From Mesaphorura yosii (taxonomy: Eukaryota > Arthropoda > Collembola > Poduromorpha > Tullbergiidae), in NCBI GenBank assembly GCA_009869945.1, contig WIXG01000119.1, forward strand, positions 62,001 to 126,000: a DNA stretch of 64,000 bases, in the 5' to 3' direction. Position numbers and translations under genes: made by a program. Below, piece by piece: positions 26,079 through 38,854 of this stretch. Below the pieces are notes generated by a model that was given only the letters and a program-made list of their open reading frames with translations, made no database searches and was not told the origin of the DNA. Position 1 is the first letter of the stretch; every line of letters starts with the position of its first letter.

Positions 26079-26507
26079 ATGGGTAGAAGAAGAAAGCAGC
26101 TATTCAAGGTGCAAGGTGAAGGACACCGCTTCGTGTCACTCCCATAAATTATTATAATTTTTCTAATGTAGCCATCATCTCGGTTTCATGTGAAATAATT
26201 CATCCGAGACCGGAACAAAAATACTTACTCGCATTTGTCGTCAACAGCAGTCGACCGAAAAGTCGAAAAGCATTATTGCCAGCAGCGCTTAAAATAATTA
26301 GTCATACTTATGCAGCAGATAAGTCAATAAATGAATGAGTATATGGATTCTAGATTCTTGAGTTCCTCCAAACTCACAAGGTCTCATACTTGCCATCAAC
26401 TCACTTTGCTTACAAAGTGCAAAAACAAAACTCAGAGCATATTTCCTCCGCTTATATTACGATCTTTGTTTTACATCAATACCTCAGATAAGGCAGGTAT
26501 CTTTATC
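26079..26507. other. spacer between gustatory receptors A and B
   Basis: Contains the 3' UTR of receptor A, with AATAAA at 26326-26331, and upstream sequence of receptor B. The frame of receptor B is open back to an ATG at 26331, but the paralogues support the ATG at 26508. Confidence 0.5.
26326..26331 (+). terminator. poly(A) signal AATAAA, probably for gustatory receptor A
   Basis: The hexamer is about 250 nt downstream of the receptor A stop and upstream of receptor B. Confidence 0.4.
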
Positions 26508-28181
26508 ATGCCCGCTGTTAAATTGATTGATTTTGACGTTCCACCGAATAATTCTAAGAGCACAAACGAGGAGAAGATCGTAATTACATCACCGAAACTA
26601 GACAAAATCGTTTCGATTGCAAATTGTATAGCTTTTCTGAATGGTGCTTTCCCACTTCTAACCACGCTGCAGAAATCAGTTCCCGACTGGAAGTTCAAAA
26701 AGTTATCGCTTTCTTACGCGTTCAGGTGAGTTCACGTATTATGCCAAAAATATTTAGCGACAAGTTTGGCTTTTGCAGCTGGATGGTATTCCTCTTGAAG
26801 TTTTTTGCGGTGTACCATGTACTGATCCTTTATGGACGCATCACCTCCGCAGTACAGTTTGAATCAACGTACACTGATATGGTAGCGGTGGGACTAATCT
26901 CCATTTCGAGCTTTTTCTTTGGAGTTGTGACTCACATCTTGAGTTCCACTGGAGTGGCAAGCTTGTTGACAACGTTCAAAGGTAACTAAGAATTAATCAG
27001 ACTGAGAGAAATTCTTAAGAAATATTTGAATCGAGTAGCGATGTACTTGTTTTGGGGAAAGTACACGACTCTAAGAACTCTGTCATTTGGATGGGGACCA
27101 CTTGTAATCAACACGCTCATTAGCTTGGCAAATGCTATGTTTCCACCGTTTATGGGAAGAAAGCTTTCAAACAATGATAAATCATGTTAGGCATTACTCT
27201 AAGTTTTTGATTAACAGATGTGGCACGTTTCACAAATTGGACTGGAGGGTCATGGAAGACTCCTAATTTCTGTTGACGAGTTTGGAATTGATACCGAGCA
27301 TGATGTAACTCTTGTTATCGTATACGTTTTTGTGTGTTTGCTTAATCTGGAGATTGGGGTCGTGCATTTGTTCAATTCAATTTTACTGCTGGGTCAGAGG
27401 ACGGCGTTGACTTTGGAGGAACTGGCACTTCAGGCAGAACAAAAGGGTACGCAAAATAAGGAACGCAAGTTTTTGTTGAAAGCGTGGGTTATTCCGGCCG
27501 GCAAAGGTGCTCAAATTAAGCCGGAGCCACAAATACAGGAGGCAAGGTCATGGTCGTGGTATGAAATGTCAGACGCATATTTGGAATTTTACGACGTTTT
27601 TGAGAAATTCGAAAAATGGGTTGGTTCCAAACTCATTTGCCTGTATCTTTGCCTGATCTGTGGAATGATCTCAACCGTCTACCTCACGATTCAAACGGCG
27701 AATCCCGTTATGGCACAGTACGCTCCCGGACAGGTCGTGAGCCTGCTGTTTCTCATGTACCGAATTCATTGCCTTGCAAGCACTGGCGAAATCATCTCGC
27801 AGAAATATGAGCGATTGTATCACACACTGGTTAAGATCAATCAATCCGGAGACGTGTCTGCTGACGAGGAGCGTGTGGTAATAGAATTCTTAATTCTCTC
27901 AAGGAAAATAGTATATTATTTCCCTAATTTTCTAGTTCAAGAAGTATTTCGTCATTGTGAAGAACGCACCCATCTATCTGAACGCCAAAGGTTACTTTCT
28001 GGTGCGAAGATCAAACATTACATCGGTAAAACGTAAATTGAATCGAGATGCGACTTTGATAAAAAATTATTGCCATTATCCTAATTTGATTGGATTCTAG
28101 ATTACAAGCGTAGTCTTGACGTACATTATTGTCCTTTTGCAATTTCGAATGACCGACCAAGGGAAGATTTCTTCAGCATAG
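26508..28181 (+). pseudogene. gustatory receptor B, probable pseudogene with in-frame stop
   Basis: Recognisable pieces are 26508-26725, 26779 to about 27187, 27218-27877, 27936-28025 and 28101-28181. Exon 1, the AG|C junction to SWMVFLLKFF, the 30-codon exon ending NAKGYFLVRRSNITS and the last exon ITSVVLTYIIVLLQF all match receptors A and C. In the large exon the same reading frame continues from TTFKGN through TAA at 26987-26989 into ELIRLREILKKYLNRVAMYLF, which still looks like receptor sequence. Three more stops follow between 27187 and 27215 before the frame reopens at 27218. A and C have no intron at either place. Escape by splicing is possible (GTAACT at 26982 to an AG near 27040, and GTAATC at 27109 to 27217), but it would delete most of a loop and a helix. 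The splice sites and the 3' exons remain intact, so decay would be recent. Confidence 0.7.
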
Positions 28182-28219
28182 GCGTTGGCGGAAGAATCAA
28201 TAATACAACTCAACGCAAT

Positions 28220-28225
28220 AATAAA
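28220..28225 (+). terminator. poly(A) signal AATAAA behind gustatory receptor B
   Basis: Located 39 nt after the receptor B terminal stop; a second AATAAA lies at 28260-28265. Confidence 0.45.
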
Positions 28226-28461
28226 TTCGCAACTTTACTTTATTGTAAAGACATTGCATAATAAAAAGCACTAATTTAGAATCGTGTTGGCAAATTCTTT
28301 TACTTAATGATGAACAGAATCTAATTAGTACCTAATTAATTAGTTAATGAGAAATACTCAGGCAAAGTGTATGTACATCCGATAGATCATTTGGTTGCAC
28401 GCTTTTGAAGGAGTAAAATAGCGCATTCGCCTTTGAAACGAGTCGGCTTGATTTCTAAGCA

Positions 28462-30045
28462 ATGGCGTCCGCTGACTTCGGTCGGAAAAAGGAGCAATTC
28501 CGAGGAAAATTCATTGAAAATGTCAGACCGCAAAGAAAAAAGATTCAGTTCATGACCTCCACCAAAGTTGATATGCGAATTGGTTTTCTGACGGGTTTGT
28601 TTCCGGTGCGAAATGCGCTGACAGCAGAAAGTAATTTGGACCACTTGGAAGTCCGCTTCTTTTCCTTCGCATATTTGTACAGGTAACCCACATTGATTAG
28701 CCACAATACCATATTCTAACATATTTTAATCATTGCATGAGCATTTTGACAGTATTCTTATGCTGACATTCAAAACTTTTGGCATATATCACTTTGCTAC
28801 GTGGATGTTCACCTATCAGATGACTGGAAAGTATCTGGATCCCTCATCAAACTTCACTGACTTTTACGCTGGCGGACTTGCTTTCTTCTTTACTTTCTGC
28901 ACTGGCCCAATGTTCCATGTGCTTGGCTTATGGCGGGTGAAAAAATTTCTGAAAGTCCTGAAAAGTGTGAATGAATATGACAACAAGTATCCAACCGACC
29001 ATCTGGCACACATACAAAATCTTGACGTCGAACCGCTGAAGCCCCCAAAAAGACGCCTGCTGATTGGTGTTCTGAACAGTTTGATCTTAACCTATTCATC
29101 GCTTTACTCTTTCCACACTTTGGACTCAGGACTTGCAGGAGAAACTAAATTCAATAATACGTTGTCAATTATTCCTGGAATATTGGAAACGAAGATGACA
29201 AATGCCGCGTGCATTTACACCTTCTTGGGCGTTACGCTGGTATTCAATGAAGCCGGGACCTTTTTCCTCAATGCTCAGTTGTTTTCTACGTCGAAGCTTC
29301 TTGCGTATCATTTTAGTAATTTGATTCCTGTGGTCTGTAAGAAGCAGGAGGGAGGAAAAATGAATGGAGTGACTTGGGAGGCGATTGGGAGACAGTACAA
29401 CGACTACCTGGACTTATTTAAGAAGTATCAAGAATTCATCGGACCTTATTGCACCATCTTGCTGGCGGCGATGATGACTTCAACTACTTGCATGATCTAC
29501 TTTATCCTTACCGGCCAATCTCAAGGCGTACAACTTTATACTCTGGTTGTTGTGTTTGGATTGATAAGAATGTATGGCCTGGTGGACTGCGGCGAAAGAT
29601 TTTTGAGGGTGTACCGGAAACTCGTGATGGAAGTGATGACCAGCTACCAGGCTCACCCGAGTTTTGATAAAGAAGAGAAAACGGACGTGAGCTCTTTTCT
29701 AACTCAATATCGCATGATCACAATTTCGAATACTTTCAATAATATCCGAATCGTCTATTTTGCAGATGAAGCGTGTAGTGAAACTTGTCACCATGTCCAA
29801 GGTGGAGCTGTCCGCGTCTGGATTTTTTGTAGTTTGTAGGAGGAACATCACTTCAGTAAGAATTTTTATGTTCACATTCTTAATTCAAAGAGTTTTATAA
29901 TTTTCGTCTGTGACAGATCGCGAGTGTAATAATTACATACATCGTGGTGCTGCTGCAATTCAATAACACCGACGCTCGAAATCAAGCAATGCAAAAAGAA
30001 GCTTTGTGCAATTCCACAGAATTTGTAACAACTTTGCGGCCGTAA
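28462..30045 (+). CDS. gustatory receptor C (7tm_7 family)
   Basis: Exons are 28462-28682, 28753-29686, 29766-29855 and 29917-30045: 1374 nt, 457 aa, all in frame. The acceptor at 28752 (GACAG|T) is chosen because it restores AG+T Ser followed by ILMLTFKTFGIYHF, exactly paralleling the junction in receptors A and B; the AG at 28741 would hit a stop. The 30-codon exon carries ASGFFVVCRRNITS. The final exon starts IASVIITYIVVLLQF, the family signature, and ends with a longer hydrophilic tail than A or B. It is a multi-pass chemosensory channel subunit by family, ligand unknown. A and C share length, exon phases and several motifs (FFFTFCxGP, YPxDH, IGPYxT), supporting local duplication. Confidence 0.92.
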
Positions 30046-30162
30046 AATTACGCTCAATCGCCAGTCGTCTCTCATAGACAATCATCAACGACATCTGCAA
30101 CCGAATTCCTCTCCTAGTAAATTGCTTAATTTGAGGTAGAACGTAGTGATTGCACTTAACTG

Positions 30163-30168
30163 AATAAA
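30163..30168 (+). terminator. poly(A) signal AATAAA of gustatory receptor C
   Basis: The canonical hexamer lies 118 nt after the stop codon. Confidence 0.5.
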
Positions 30169-32560
30169 TGACGTACTTTAGTTTTCTTCTTTGAACCAAG
30201 CATTCGCACTTGTACTGGGTACACTGAAATGCGGTGGTCATACTTTCCTACGTTTTATGCGAAATCATAAAAGCTGCATGTGCAATCCCACACGTAATTC
30301 TTCGCAGCATACGGCCGTGACAGCCAACATGTGTACTAGATTGTTAAATTTTTCGCCAAACTTGCAACAACTGGAAGGTCGAGATGTGGACGAGCGTAAT
30401 ATATGTGTGTGGTGCACGGTGCTTCTGTGCTTGGTTTACTGCGCCCAATCTATGTGTGAGTGTGGCAAGACGTAAGACCCAGAGTGAACGAGCACGGCAT
30501 GGCCGTGGCAGCCTGTTTTTATGACCCATTTTCTCATAATCATAATCATAATTTTCCACACTTTCCCATTCATACTCAAAATGCGGGCTTAATGGTCTTA
30601 TCATTTAGAGTTGCTGCTTGGCACGGTACCTTGTTAAGAGTGACCTGCTAGTGGATTAGGTGCCTAGATTTTATATCTACAATTGTAAGCACAGACGACA
30701 CACAGGGCCAGGGATATAATGTGTGCATTAAAAAACCCTTAGACTTCGCCCGTATTTACAAAAGAGAAGTTTGTTAAGAGCCTCGAGATATCAAAAGCTT
30801 GCTTGGTCGCTTTCAACTTTCAACAATCAACTTCTTAATTGGACTGAGTTTAGTTCAGCAATAAGAGCATAAAGATAAATCGCTTTTAGAGTATTAAACG
30901 GCAGAATAGGACTTAATTTTGAATGCGAAATGACGTAAATGTAAAAATCGCAGTCCGCTTCTCTTGATTCGAAGTGGATTCAGTTGATAGAAAAGTCTGA
31001 GTGCAAGCAGCATTGAATATTGACCATTTGTTGAGTTCATTCTGTTGGATAATTCTTATATTCATATTAGAGGTTGTGTAGCGAACAATGTACTAGTGCA
31101 CTAGCACTAAAAAAAGCTGCAGCTGCAGAAATGGTTGAAAACTCATTTCTTTAGCGTAAATCGGCCGACTTGCCGTACAGTAAAGAAGTGTATCATAAAC
31201 ATGAGGTTTAGGTTAAGGCTCATGTACGCTTCCCTCATCGTTTCATTTTTACAATCACATAAACTTTTCCTCGCACATGTAACAAAACTGGCAACAAATA
31301 AATATCGCATTACGCTATACATAAACAATATAAAGTCATATTTCTTTTGAAACTCTTTGCTTTCACTACACGGCAAGGGAACGCAGGCATCATCGTTCGC
31401 TACACCATTCTCTCCATGAAAGCGAATCCATCCCATTTTTCTTAACGTCGGGCGCATCACTTTTATCTTTACTGTTCTGGTTTTGCGCACTCACCTTTCC
31501 CTTTACCGTGTATCAGTGTGTCTGTGCCACGTCAGATCCTCTTGTCGCTTGTACGCTAAGCTAAGCAGTAAGTAATGACATTCTGCTGTTTCGAACATTA
31601 CGCCAAGTCAAATCCTCACCGTTTCTTACGCTGACAAGTTCCTGCTGCTACAAAATAAATAACTGCATGCTGTGTGAAAGCAACTGCAAGAAAAAGAAAG
31701 CAGCGTACACGGCCGTACTCGCGGCGACGACATCAAAAAATCAATTCAAAGTCTGCTAGATTCCAGAAGAATGTCGCATGTTTACTTGCTGACTCGAACT
31801 GAAATTATGCAAGTCGCCAACTGTGTGTAAATATCAACCAACAGGCAAGCAGCAGTAACTGTTTACAGAGAATCGATACTGGGGTCATGAAAGAATAAAA
31901 AGAACAATTCCTACGAAAATTATCCGTAATTGGTCGAGTTACAGAAAAAGAAAATGTATGTTGCCCACTGGGAATTTTCATTATCATTTTTACGATCCAA
32001 CTTGCGGACAGAACAGAAACAGAGAGCAACTACTCAGAACTAATTGGCAAGTTAATGCGAGAAGGAAGAAGCGAGAGCGAGTCTATTTGTGTGCACTTAA
32101 AATGTAGGTCCGAGCACGGGTGGCTGGTCAAGTTGAAAGGATTGGAAAAGTTACACCATAACGCTTGAAGAGTGTTGGTACGCGAAAGCGAATGCGAAAA
32201 GCGAAAGCAGGCAGCTGCGAGGAGAAATTCCATTTCACGATTACACGGAGAACGTGAAAGCAGAACGAAGGAGCAAATGAGCGAGTTACAAAATAAAGTC
32301 ATGCATTACATGTAACTCATGGCAGGGCTGGTAAGATGAAACGGAAGGACAAAGTAGGCTTGGAGGCAGGCCAGCAAAATGAGACGGGGAGCAGAGAGAA
32401 ATGAGAAAGTAGAAAAATCAATACAACATATAGACAAGATTTGTAATACATATAAATATATCTTATTATAATGGGGATGTTTTGGCAGATTTGCTTTCCT
32501 TCCAACTCCTGCTTGTATGCCAAAGCACTCGGTACAAGGAGCTAGGGCTTTATAAGGTGT

Positions 32561-32574
32561 ACGTACGCGTACGT
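32561..32574. repeat. 14-bp perfect palindrome ACGTACGCGTACGT
   Basis: A CpG-containing self-complementary 14-mer about 10 bp downstream of a TTTATAAGG motif. The combination is promoter-like, but no downstream gene was recognised. Confidence 0.85.
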
Positions 32575-35500
32575 GCAAATGGCTAGGATACAAGACAGAA
32601 TGCGGACGGGACATGCGCTACCCCGTAATTTGCTGCCTGCTCTGCTGCAGGTCCGCTCGGGGAATCCGAAGCTCGGAGAAACTTGACGACATGTTTTCCT
32701 TCTTTTACTGTGCTCGCATGGTCGCTGTTACACAGCCCGGGTTTCCTTTGCACTGGGTGTAAGGCAAGAGAAAACAGACACCGGAGAAAGCCAGGCAGCA
32801 TACTAGCAGTAGAAGCAGGCGAGAAGTTGGAGCGGAGCGCGTAACGTGGGTACGAGCGGAACAAGGACAAAGTGACGCCTCCAGTTTCTTCATTCCAGTG
32901 CTTCTCTTCACTGTCGGTTCATAGTTCACACTCGCTGTGCTGCGTGTGCTGTGCATCTTCACTTTGGTATTCACAAGAAAGATACCTGAACACTCAGATC
33001 TCTTCATTTTCTCCTTATGTACTCCGTGTTCGGCTATCTTTTCTCAACTACGTAAATTCTTGGAACAACACCAAGTACCAGACTTTGCGCACCGATTACA
33101 CAAGATTTTACTAATTATTGACACCGTCAATGTCAACTAGACCAGATTGCATTAAAGTGAACTGAATTCGAGCGAGTTCTACGTTGAACGGTAAAGAAAG
33201 AAGAAGGACAATTGCAGCGGCGAGGATGGACAGACTTCATTTCTCATATCATTTCAAAGAATAATTGGACTATGCATCAAGAACAACCAATGTAAGCATA
33301 CTTTATTTTCTTTACTAATTACAAAATTGATAGCTGCTCTGCAGGTAGCTTCAAACTCGTTCGCAACTTTTTAAATGATAAGCGTAAAGTTGTTAGAGGC
33401 GTACGAGAAATTAGCACCAGCCCACTAGCCGTTACCCACTGTAATGAGTTTTGTGCAACTTCAAACTACTAGCATTCAGCAAATTATTACATTGACGTAC
33501 AGTGCTCAATTTGCCGCATTTTATTTGTGTGTTTAAATACTTGGAATTTAATCCCAAGCACTTTGGTCATGAGTCATTGTGCCGGAAGTTTATTGCGTTG
33601 ATAAGCGTTGCGTTAAGCAAGGCGGGAGTTAATACCAGACTCGAGAAAAGCAGCAGAGGTCAGAAAGCTGAAGTCAAAATCCAATAATTTCTCTATAACA
33701 AATTCCATACATGATTCTGTAATAAGAAGTTCGCGTGTTCGCTCGCGTAGCAATTTTTCGCCATTTCCTTACGACTTTGCTGGTTCCTTTAAAAGGGAAA
33801 ATGCACTGGGTTAAAAAGAACTGGACTTTTATCTGCTTTCGTTTCCCTTCATTTTCAAGCTTTTCCCAAGGTAAGGTTCAGAATAAACGACAATGGCGAG
33901 TTGTACAGGAAGAATTATCGTTTTGATGGTTTAAGGTGACAGGAAAAAGCTCGTTCCGTTTTTATTCTTTTGTCGAAAAACTTGTAATGCTTGTGGTGGT
34001 TGAGCTACATGGAATGAACAAAAATGATTGCGAAGTCTTTGTGCGAGAAACACGGAACGCATTGTTGGCTTTGCTTCCGTGACACGCAGGTTAAAACTTT
34101 CGCCATGAATTCTCGTCCTGTATTTCTCAGATTGGACAGTTATGGTTATTGCGCTTTCATTTTTCGGATGAGGTAGAGAAAGAGGTGCAACAATCCTCTT
34201 TTTACGGCCCAGCCATGTTCCTTTAGACTGCGTTACGTATAAATCCAGAATGCATTTTAAATGAAGTGCACATACACGCACAGAAAAGCGGCTGCTCGCC
34301 TGTTCTCGTGAAACGAACATTTGAAGAACCCCAGCTGCAATAATCCTGCCTGTTAAATATGTGAAAGCAGTCTCATAATTTTGAAGAAGCGAGTCTTTCT
34401 CTGCAAGGCGCTCGTCTCTTACCAGTTGAGGGCAGCTTTCTTCCGAGCTTAGGTGTGCTGTTCCGCGTTTCCCTTGACTGCCATGACTTGGTTCGTTGCT
34501 GGCGTACTGCTTACATCACAACCTGCACCTGTATTGATTCGCTCCTATTTCCCATCCAGCAAAATATTCGCCGGGCTTGTAAATAGGAGTATGACGGCAT
34601 ATTTTAATGGGCAAACCATCATTTTTACACTGTACAGCAACGCAAAGTATGGCGGCCGTCCTCGTTCTAGCTCATATATCATGCGGTTCTAGAACTGTCA
34701 CCTACTCTTTGCAGTCGTCAGCCTATTAGCCTTTGGCATTTCGAAAAATTATGCACGGACGACTCCGACTCCAAAAGCGAACAAGAACAGGCCTTTAACA
34801 AAACCCCGTGTTCGTGTTCACGCGGCGAAAGTAGATGACAAATGGAATTGCATGCTTTCACGAATTAGAATAAATGAATGTGTGCTCTCTTCGCTATTCA
34901 TAACCTGAATAATTAATGAGATGAAATGCTAAAATAATAAATTATGGAGTTTTATGATTATTACAACGCTTTCGACGTGCAACATCGAATTTGCTTGTTT
35001 TACTGTGCAACGGCTACGGCGCAATATTGTCCAAAGTTGTTCTCCGCTAACTTTCACCAAGCGAGCAAACTTTTTCAGGCTTATGAATACGAAGAAAATA
35101 GTTTCATATCAGCAAACTTTTCGCAAGTATAAAATGTTTCCCTGATTTGACAAATTCTTTTGTGTCCCAACGTTTACGAGTGTGCAAAGTGAAGTACGCA
35201 CTAGAATATTACTTATATTACGGTATAGTTACAGAGTCAGCTAGCTGGAATACAGATTCGTACCCTCTCAAAAGTAACACAATGTTATTCTAGTAGGCAT
35301 TCGAATGGCATCATATTATAAAAGTTGGCTCTTTCTATTCTACTACGTGGGAAGGCTCGTAATGTGCAAAAACCAAATTCGAGCAGTTTTCTCGGTTTCT
35401 TACTGCGGCCCGCCAGCCGGATTATGTGGCCCACGTATATTTGCACAAAGCTTTAAATTCTTTTCGATTTCCCTTGACACCTATTCAATGGTGATAGAAA

Positions 35501-38457
35501 AAAGTAAAATGTATGAACTGTTTCGGAAGAGGGCAGAGCAGAAAAGTGTCAATGTAGAAACAAAGGGGAATGCTCCTCTTCCCCGAAGTGCTGGCAATGT
35601 GCTGGCAAGTGCTTGTTCTGGCATGTCATACATAATTGCTATTTATACAAGTTGAATGTGTTCGGCACGGCATGGCAGAGAGTATTAACGAGAAAAGCAT
35701 TCGAACAACCGACTCAAGCGGTGCAGCGCAACTCTTGATTCAAAAGTGACATTTAATTTGTCTTTGTGGAATTTTGTGAGAAGCGAAGCCTTAAATTCTT
35801 AAATATTATATCAGGGGATTGATTGGCTCCTTCGAAGCTGAAGCGAGCTTCAGTTTTTAATTAAAGCGAAACCTGAATACGGAATTGTCGAAGCGTCCCT
35901 TTGGTTTTCTATCCTCGTCGTGCAAACACTTTTTTCATCATGCTCCGGTCTATTTCAGCAACCCAAATGCGCGGCGCTGCGCGTCTCTGTGTTGTTGTTT
36001 CGAGCACTGACAAGAAGCATGCACAGTCGAGTTCAATTCTCTTTGGTACCATTTACCTCGATGATTTTTATCCTGACTCTGCTCTGTATGTCCGACGAAC
36101 CGAGCCGTGGCACTTCATCGCTGGCTCTCGTTCGCGATCAAAGTAGGATGTGATGGTCTTCATTTCATTGAGTTTGGACATTATTTTTCCTTCAACTCTG
36201 AGCAGGCACAAGACACTTCTCTCCCGTCCGTGTTCTGATATCATGCACTCAATTCAATTGAGTTACACTGGTATGCTGCTTTATCTCTGGGTCTTCACGC
36301 GGCTGTCCATGCATGGTTAAATGGAGCTGTATCTGGAACGGATACGCCAAAGGAATGAAGGAATCTCGCAACCAGCAACCAGCACGGTAGAATGAAGAAG
36401 GCGAATCGATTTACTTGACTTCTTGACTTAGTATCTTCTTTTGCCTTCCATTGCACTACGTCTCGGAAGCAAAGTACGGAAGATAAGACCCATTACTGCT
36501 CTAGAAGGTACGGAAACATAAAGTCCATGAATTGAGATGCGACTTGAGTAAAAACAAAATGAAAAAAACAAAAGTCCGCGTTCAATGCAGCGGCAGATGC
36601 AGACTGTACGCAACGTCGGGCGTCTGGGAACCATGTTCGTTTTTTCATCCAGGCAAGTAAGAAAACAATTCGTGTGTAGCAACGACAAGACAATTTAGCA
36701 AAATCCCAAAACAGCATCCTCCTTCTTGCGTTCTAGCTTGCCGTGCGTGCGCGTTCTTTACGTCTCAATTATTTAAAACTCAGTTAAAAATGAATTGATA
36801 GTTTGGGAACTCATGCGTATGCACGCTGAGCTGCAGTTTCGAGGAAGCCTTCCTCATGTTGTATGCTATGAACCTCGAACGAAGGGAAAAGCGAGCGAAA
36901 GCGAGTGAAAGCACGATACGAAAGTCAGGGCAGGCAATAGCTGTGGCATTTCAATTTGTTCTATAGATTCACAAACAGGGCAAACTGGAAATAAAAAAAC
37001 AGGCCAAAGTTCTCTGAACTAAAAATGCACCGAACCAGACAATTTAGGACGTCTTCGTACTTCCGTTATTTATTCATCCGCCAGTCTTCGGCCAGAATTA
37101 AAATTTTACGAGAATTAAATTCTGCTGGGCAATCAAGCAATTAATAGTAAAGGACGGTCCAAGCTCGCGTTGGTGGGACCCAATTTAGTTTAGTCCACTG
37201 ATGCCTAATGACAAACCGATTTGGCTTGAGAATTGAGACGGCGGAGCTAGTTCATGGTATGGCTGAAGTGATTTACTCGAGTGCCTTGTCATATCTCTCC
37301 AATTTCGATAGTACTGCACTGCTGCACCGTCCTAAACCAGTACAGAGACTCAAAGTAATAATGCTGGTCATTTTGTTTTTATTTATTAAAAAACTTTTGT
37401 ACGGTAGAATTTAAATTCTTCGCCTGGATTTCGTTTCTTTATCCCGTTCCTGGCTTCTACCCAAAGCTTGCGTATTAGAGACGAGATTTATTTTTATGCT
37501 TATTTAATTCAGTTCAGGACGAAACTGACTATAACATGAATTGAAAATTTGAAAACCTTAAAATACTTTTGGGCTTGAATCTACTTGGAATGTCTTTGCT
37601 TGTGAATGAGAGATTTCTCGTGGAACCGGCACAAAATGTCCGAATCTCCTGCCTCTCGGTTTGGTGCCCGCTCGGCTCGCTCGAGCCTTCGGAATTTATA
37701 ACATAATTCCTTACAGAAATCATCCACACACATTTTCAGTCTGCGTATTTCAATTACACACGTAATATATTATTTGCGTGAACCCACAAAAATGCCCTTC
37801 AACTCAGTTTTCTCCTTCGTGTATATTGGATGGTATTTGTTATTAAAAGATCAACACAGAGTTTTCACGAGGCTGGGAATTCACATAAATGGTTGGTATT
37901 CACGAGGCTGCGTGCCTGAGTGCTGATAGTCTTATTTTTAGAATCATGCATCCGACACCCGATTCTCCTTTAATTCCCAGTTGAACTCACACATAAACTT
38001 CAATTCAACTCGTAAGTATATACATGATTTAGTGTGCACGTACAGTGGTTCGGCGAGCACGGTCGAGTAAAAGTTTTTAATGACAGCAGCTGATCCAATC
38101 TATTTCATTCTCACATTTGTACTCCAAGCAGTAAATTTTGTTACAGGAAGGAAATTACTTTAAAGTGAGAGATAGACAATTCAATCAGTGTAACACGAAC
38201 TCACAGACGTGCAGTGTCTAGTTCGAAGAAGGAAGACAAAATGTAATTTCAAGAGTTGTAGGTTGAAGGTACACACCCGACTTGAGAAAATTGCAAGCAT
38301 ACAAAGTTAACTGTGAGTCTGTGAGTCGAGTGGAGAAGGAAAGTTAAGTGAAAGTAGTTTCGGGCGCGGGCGTGGAGTGAGCATTATTAAAAAGTAACAC
38401 TGCACCGTGAAAAGCGAAAAAGGCCCGGACGCGGACTCGGACTGCAGACTGCAGCAA

Positions 38458-38601
38458 ATGGATCTGTTAGTTTTAAGTGCCATTGTGATATGTATTCTCT
38501 CAGGAATCATGTTGAGTCTTTATTACCTTATTGTCAGAGAGTGTTGTTTAAGATCAACACTGAACAAAGCTGAGTCTCTTGACCCAGTTGACATTCCGTA
38601 A
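38458..38601 (+). CDS. possible 47-aa single-pass membrane microprotein (or upstream ORF of Schip1)
   Basis: The ORF runs from ATG at 38458 to TAA at 38599-38601. The product starts with four residues, then has a strong hydrophobic helix (about 4-26, LSAIVICILSGIMLSLYYLI), two adjacent cysteines just after it (29-30) and a polar tail ending DPVDIP. It resembles no family I can name. It lies about 250 nt upstream of the first Schip1 coding exon, which has a good acceptor just before its ATG (TTTCAG at 38845), so this segment may be a leader exon and the frame an upstream ORF. A donor-like GTAAAA overlaps its end at 38598. The hydrophobic pattern favours a real peptide, but chance cannot be excluded. 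Confidence 0.35.
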   Translation: MDLLVLSAIVICILSGIMLSLYYLIVRECCLRSTLNKAESLDPVDIP

Positions 38602-38854
38602 AAACTAAAGTAAATTACAAACATGCGTGCGCTGCTTTACAATCCGCGGAGAGCGAACGTGCTCTGCTAGAATGTTTGCTATGCTTTAGCTGCGACGCGA
38701 CTTCACTACAGCATGACACAAAATGTCTCTTGGTACGTCTTTGTCTTTTGGCCGTGGCAGACAAATGCCACGAAGAGTAAACTGCTCTGGAATTGCAAAC
38801 TTGGGAATGGAAATTTATAGCGCTGGCCTGCTTCTCATATTTCAGGAATGAAAC

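Larger units (their letters stand above)
30046..38457. other. 8.4 kb with no recognised gene, upstream of Schip1
   Basis: Short open frames occur on both strands, none longer than about 130 codons, and none carries a recognisable domain. The stretch includes a TCATAA microsatellite near 30534-30552, short palindromes (two near 31090-31130, one at 32561-32574), and purine-rich GCGAAAGC-type runs near 32170-32210 and 36890-36915. It probably holds distal regulatory sequence and non-coding 5' exons of Schip1, but I cannot identify them. Confidence 0.4.

Noticed and set aside
28733..28752. Acceptor at 28741 for gustatory receptor C exon 2
   Set aside because: It leads to an early TGA; the acceptor at 28752 restores the conserved Ser junction and the correct frame.
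33931..34320. 129-codon minus-strand frame in the Schip1 upstream region
   Set aside because: Composition and context give no support; no recognised domain.
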